From Cocos nucifera (lineage: Eukaryota; Streptophyta; Magnoliopsida; Arecales; Arecaceae), in NCBI GenBank assembly GCA_006176705.1, contig QRFJ01000022.1, positions 3,127,161 through 3,191,160 of the forward strand: a stretch of 64,000 nt of DNA. Reading direction: 5' to 3'. The translations under genes were made by a program, and so were the position numbers. Shown one piece after another: positions 57,290-64,000 of the stretch; within the stretch, counting starts at the first letter, position 1, and each line of letters begins with the position of its first letter. The notes under the pieces are model-generated. The model was not told the origin of the DNA. It did not search any database and was given only the letters and a program-made list of their open reading frames with translations.

Positions 57290-60200
57290 GGTGCTTTGCA
57301 GGGACCATGGCTATTGGATGGTGATTTTAATATTGCAATGAGGCCGAAGGATCAAAGAGATAACCCATAGTGCTTACGTGATAGCTTGATATTTTAGGAC
57401 CTCATCTCTAGACTGAGCCTCATCGATCTTAATCTCAAAGGCCGAGATTTTACTTAGAGCAATAAAAGAGACCATCCTTCCCTTGCAAGGCTAGACTATT
57501 TTGTGCTCTCTGATGATTGGAAAGATATCTTTCTAGCTTCAATTCAGAAGGCGCTCTCAAGCTCGGCATCAGATTATGTGCCTATTGTCTTGGAGTGTAA
57601 TGCAAAGTTTTCGGGGTCCAACCTCTTCAGATTTGAATCTTGGTGGTTGCAGAAACCTAATTTTAAGGGCATTGTGGTTATCTCATGGAAGAGTATCAGG
57701 GGTAGTAGCAACTCAGTAGAGGCCTAAGTTAAGAACTTGAGGAACACCTATGTAGCTATCAAATCCTGAGCCTATAAGAAGAGAATCATGAATAGAGAGC
57801 TCAAGGAAAAGGTGTTGCATGACATTAACATTCTAGATAAGAAGGAAGAAAAGGTGGATCTCACATGTATAGAACTCACAGCTAGGAAGATTTTAAGAGA
57901 ATTCTTGAAGGAGATGTATATAAAGAAGGAATTGTATTAGAAGTAGAGATCAAAAGTCACTTGACTTAAAGAAGGTAATAGGAATATGGTCTATTTGGAA
58001 TTATATTGGAAGTGGAGATTGAAAGTCACTTGGCTCAAAGAAGATGATGGGAATATGGCCTATTTTCATAAAGTTGCTTATGAATGGAAAAAGAAAAATC
58101 ACAGACTCATTGAAGGTGGATGGATCCAATTTAACACATAATGGGAGATTGCAAAAGCTTTTCATTCTTTCTTCAAAAATCTCTTTGGTTGTTCTTTCAT
58201 ACTTAAGATTGGAATTAACTAGGATGTCATTCTGAATGAGTCACCTCTTGATCTTGCTAGCTTGGAGCAAGCCTTCACTCCTGATGAGATTAAAGAAACA
58301 GTGTCCTCCTTTGAAGGTAATAAAATCCCGGGTCCTGATGGTTTCACTTTCTTCTTTTTTTCATAAGTTTTGAAACTTGGTTAGCGATGACTTGATGATA
58401 CCCCTTGATGATTTCTATAATAGTGTCCTTGATTTGGACTGGCTTAGTTTTGTCTTCATCACCTTAATCTCTAAAAAGGTGAGTCAGTTTTTGGTTAATG
58501 ATTTCTGACCTATCAGTCTATTGAATAATTTTTATAAAATCATTTCAAAGATTCTTTCTAGAAGGCTTTTTACTCTACTATCAACCCTAATTGATGACTT
58601 TCAATCAGCTTTTGTCAAAGGAAGAAGCATCATTAAATATTTTCTTAGTGCTCATGAGATGTTAGCTTACACTAAGAGATCAGGAGAGAAAGGAATGCTT
58701 TGTAAGTTAGATTTTAAAAAAGTATTTGATAGATTAAATTGGAACTTCCTATTTGAGGTACTTTGTACTAGAGTATTCCCTCACAAATGAATTGGATGGA
58801 TTCATATTTTGTTTTCTTCAGCCTCAGTAGCTACCTTGCTAAATGGATATCCTAGCATATAGATAAAGTGTAAGCAGGGTTTAAAGCGAGGAGATTCTTT
58901 ATCGCCCTCTTTGTTCATATTAGCAGTGGATGCTCTCTCATAGCTTCTCAAGTGAGCTAGCACTTTAGGTTTGGTCAAAGGTATTTGACATCAAAAAGAG
59001 TTTAGTGATATTTTGAGCTTATAGTTTGCTGATGATACTCTTTTGTTTTATGCTGGCAAGAAGGATAGTATGTTGGTTGCCAAAGCAATTTTGCTAGCAT
59101 TTGAAGATGCATCTGGTTCAAATATAAACCTCCATAAAAGCTTGGTCATTTATTTGAATAAGACGGAGAATGAGTCGGCTCAATTTGCATCTTGGATGAA
59201 TTATAAGTATGGTTCTCTTCCCTTTCAATATCTGGGCTTGCCTTTTTATCTTAAGAAATTATCTAAAGATTGTTGGATGCCTTTGATTGATAAGATGAGC
59301 TCAAAACTAGCAACTTAAAAATGAATGTTGCTTTTATGGGATGGAAGGCTAATTCCACTCAACTCGATATTGTCTGTGCTTCCTTCATATTTTATATTTA
59401 TCTTTAAATTATTAAGGTGGGTTATAAATAGACTGGATAAGATGCATAAAGCATTTCTTTGGAGAAGCTCCAGTGTGTGGATGGATTTTATGGTCTAGCA
59501 AATTGAGATACTGTTCATAAATCTAAGAAGCAAGGAGGCTTGAGAGTAATGAATTTAACTCAGATGACCAAGTCTCTCTTGGCCAAATAGGTTTGAAAGT
59601 TTCTGCAACAAATCCTTGGTGGTGACAGATTTTGTGTGCTTACTACTCAAGAAGAAGATTCGGCATGAGGTCAAGAAAAGATACATCTAGATTTTTTTCA
59701 TTTGAAAGAATGCATGTTCAAAAAATTCAGCATTTTAGAATTGTATGGCATTCAAAGTTGGGAATGAAGATTCCATTAGATTTTGGAAGAATGTTTGGAT
59801 GGATGTGATTCTTCTTTCTTCTCGCTTTGATGCTCTTTACTCTCAAGTGATAAGACGTATAGGCCCATCGCATCATTTTGAAGTTGGAAAAAGCTAGACT
59901 TGTGCGTTAGGATATGGGGATCATTGACTGAACTTCAAGCTAATCAACTTACTTCTTTGCTTGTCTTTTTTACTCCTCTCAGACCTTTTCATATTGCGGA
60001 TGTACTGGTGTGAAAACTGACTCAAAATGGATTGTTCTTTTTTGGCTCTTTCTATAAAAACTTTAATTATGATGGTCTGAAATGTCCATTTACTAAAATG
60101 CTTTAGAAAATTCATGCTCCTACAAAGGTCAAATCTTCTTATGGTTAGTAATAAGGAATAAACTACACACAAATAAGATGCTCCCCAGGAAGAGTTGAAA

Positions 60201-60741
60201 TGTTAGCAATGGCTGTGCTCTATATGGCTTAAATGTGGAAACAACTAATCATCTTTTCTTTAAATGCACATTTGCTTGGAGTTTAGGACTACTCTTAAGC
60301 TGCAGCTGAGATTAAAATAAAGACCTTCATTCTTTGACCTTTGGACGGGTTGAAAAAAAAGGAATAAAAGTTATTTGGATAATAAGATAGGAGATATGCT
60401 TATTGCTATGGTTTATTGGAAGATATAGAGGAAGAAAAATGTACATATTTTCTTAACAAGAAAGAATCTATTTACTCTAATTTATAAAATATCCTTCAAT
60501 CTTTAAGAAGCTGGAACAATTTTTGTCCATCTAAGATTAATTCTTAGATTTAAAGCCTTTGGAAGTGGCTTAAAAGCTCGACATTGCCTTCTAGAATCCG
60601 AACCTTTCTTTTATCCGTACCCTTTTATATATATATTATGTAACCTGTATTAGTCACTTATTATGAAATAAATTAAGGGGTAGCTCTCTGTTGCCTCCCT
60701 TTTCTCTTCGCACACAAAAAAAAAAAAAAAGAAAAAAAAAA
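57290..60741 (+). mobile_element. Dead L1-like LINE, 5'-truncated
   Basis: The plus strand begins inside the endonuclease (WLLDGDFNIAM at about 57310), where the catalytic SDH motif reads SDY (about 57570). Reverse transcriptase follows at about 58250-59330: PISLLNNFYKIISKILSRRL, AFVKGRSI, KLDFKKVFD, then FADDT at 59024-59038. A zf-RVT region lies at about 60050-60330. Stops and frameshifts occur throughout. It ends with AATAAA-like sequence near 60665 and a poly-A tail (60716-60741). No target duplication could be confirmed. Confidence 0.88.
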
Positions 60742-61630
60742 GACTTAGCCCTACTATTTCTCCGAGCATTGTTTTTTTTTTAGGTTTAAGTTACTAAATT
60801 TAACAATGGCGAGGCTAAGGCTTGATCCTCTAGTAAAAGTATAAGGATTCCATGGAGGATGGTTAGTCTAAAGCATTTATTATAATACCCTAATTAAACT
60901 TTTAATGCTTTGTCACTGTCCCCACTAGATTCAAAAGTTGTACATTTTGCATAACATATTAGTCTGGTCATATAAGCAAATCTTAACCACCCATTTGATG
61001 ACAAAATAAGAATTAGCTAGGGTACTACATGGTCAGACGATAGATTGGAACATGGATAGCCTGACTAGCTAGTTTTCTTTTCCTTTTTCTTTGTGATGAT
61101 GAAGATCCATCAGAGCACTAGATTGAATTTGGAATCGTACATAGATAGTTCGCGTCAAATAAAACACTCTTCAATCTTAACCAAGCAAATACTATAATCT
61201 TCTTAAAATCAAAATAAAATATAGCTTTTTTATATTTAGATGTCCCATGATAACCAGACGTATCATTTGTTCGATATTTCCTTCTGTCATTACCCAAAAA
61301 AGAAAAAAAAAAAGATATCTCCATCAGAAAGAAAATAGAGCTAAAACTATAAGGAAGCAATAACCATCTATAACCTGACATCGACGACCCATTTAGATTC
61401 TGTGATGCCATAGCATCCATGCAAAAGTAAATGGGTTGTCAATAGAAGAAAGGAAGGGTAGGACGGAAAGGGTTAAACAAAGAGAAAGGTAACATCTTTT
61501 TGTTTCCTTCTTTTAGGTGGCAGGTGAGCATGCGGGTGACCTTCGGGAGACTGCCTTTTTGACCAGCGCCATCAGCCCATTTGAAGAAAGCCAATGCACC
61601 AGAGACATAAGCGGTGAGCCGGTGACCCTC
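60742..61630. other. Region downstream of the GA2ox gene
   Basis: AT-rich, no gene recognised. It should contain the 3' untranslated region of GA2ox, on the minus strand below 61631; I could not place a poly-A signal with confidence. The frame at 61118-61420 shows no known domain. Confidence 0.45.
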
Positions 61631-63136
<1,506 letters not shown>

Positions 63137-63214
63137 GGCTCGATAGCAACGAAAACAGAGGAAAACAGAGCAGTCCTGGCGTGGGTGCGAGGTAGTCCGT
63201 GGAGGCCGCTGGGC

Positions 63215-63223
63215 CATATATAA
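63215..63223 (-). promoter_or_regulatory. TATA box of GA2ox
   Basis: CTTATATATGG on the minus strand, about 80 bp upstream of the start codon. Transcription would begin near 63185, leaving a 5' untranslated region of about 50 bp. Confidence 0.7.
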
Positions 63224-63239
63224 GCAAGTCGACGCCACC

Positions 63240-64000
63240 TGCCGATAAGAACGTGGAGTGGGAGCGTGTCAGCAGAGAAAGCAAGCCAAAAACAATGGGT
63301 TGAAAACCAGTGGAAGGATTAATTAACCAGGACTTGTTAACAAAGATTAAAGATTTATTAGGATTTTCTATTTAGGAGAACTTGGATGTTGCTACTGGAA
63401 AAAGGTGGAACTCTAGAACGTAACCATCGACAAGATATTTTAGTTGCGAGGGTGTGGACTTTGGCCTTCCCCACGGCCACCGCCATGGGTATCTCTCTGA
63501 CTCCATAGTGCACCACACGTATCTCCAAAAATTTTTATACACTATATATATATAGTATAAAAAATTTATATTTTTCTATCTAATTAAGCCGCATAACCAT
63601 CATTTTTCAACATGTATTTAATACTTATATTTCTATTTTTTTTAATTTTAAATAATAAAAATATTTTTCATCTTTTAAAAATTATAATATCCTATATCGA
63701 TATTATGACATTTTATATTATTTAATGCTTATAATTTAATTTTTTAAAAATTTTAAATAATAAAAATATCTTTCATTTTTTAAAAAATTATAACATCGTA
63801 TATTAATATTATGATATTATATATTAAAATTATGATTTTCTGTATAGGATGTCATAATTTTTTTAAAAAATTATAAAAAAAATATTTTCATCATTAAAAA
63901 TTTTATAAATTTTTAATAACAAAAATATTTCTTCTTTTTTATGACAATCTATAGCTAAATATGACATCATATGTAGAAAGTCATAATTTGAATATAGAAG
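63240..64000. other. Upstream region of GA2ox, AT-rich repeats
   Basis: The first 280 bp are ordinary promoter-like DNA. From about 63530 the sequence is very AT-rich, with repeated blocks of TATTATGACAT and TTTTTAAAAATTATAA type at 63660-63980, probably MITE or low-complexity DNA. No gene is seen. Confidence 0.5.

Overview
The window is plant nuclear DNA, almost all of it transposon-derived, with one convincing host gene at the right edge. Evidence for a plant: spliced GT-AG genes, a gibberellin 2-oxidase, Ty3/Gypsy and Ty1/Copia LTR elements with plant-type primer sites, CACTA and hAT-like DNA transposons, and an L1-like LINE. The protein and repeat style suggest a monocot, possibly a palm; that species guess is inference. 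The sequence carries one 25-N gap (34777-34801).

Layout. 1-23014 holds three copies (here E0, E1, E2) of one minus-strand LTR family lacking pol. Each runs 3'LTR - tandem arrays - gag - primer site - 5'LTR. E0 (1-4093) is cut by the window edge. E1 (4405-17248) carries a complete Athila-like gag-only element (6730-14258) inside its array, with target duplication TTGGC. E2 (17375-23014) has a truncated 5'LTR. 23015-23208 is an uninterrupted copy of the locus that E1 and E2 interrupt. 23209-26200 is low-information sequence with Copia and poly-T retroposon debris. 26202-30762 is a decayed CACTA element with a TNP2-type transposase, entered by a Copia element (LTR 30763-33048, structured leader, then the gap). 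34802-36960 is a decayed minus-strand Copia gag-pol. 37190-39697 is a plus-strand relic of the E family (E4). 39710-46045 is an old LINE split by a hAT-like element (40231-45625) that contains a CACTA copy. 46803-57068 is a second CACTA element, with the youngest E-family member (E3, 51896-56930, duplication GTAGT) in its terminal repeats. 57290-60741 is a dead, 5'-truncated LINE with a poly-A tail. 61631-63136 (minus) is a three-exon GA2ox gene with a TATA box at about 63215.

How it works together. Only the GA2ox gene looks functional; it would lower active gibberellin. The rest is a nested record of insertions. The most distinctive feature is the E family: where pol should be, its members carry arrays of about 115-bp units, of 36/41/44-bp units, or (E3) of 131-bp higher-order units, all built around two short inverted repeats. 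No element here encodes an intact polymerase, so the E family and the Athila-like element must have been mobilised in trans.

Limits: all divergence, domain and boundary statements were made by eye. No alignment or database search was run.
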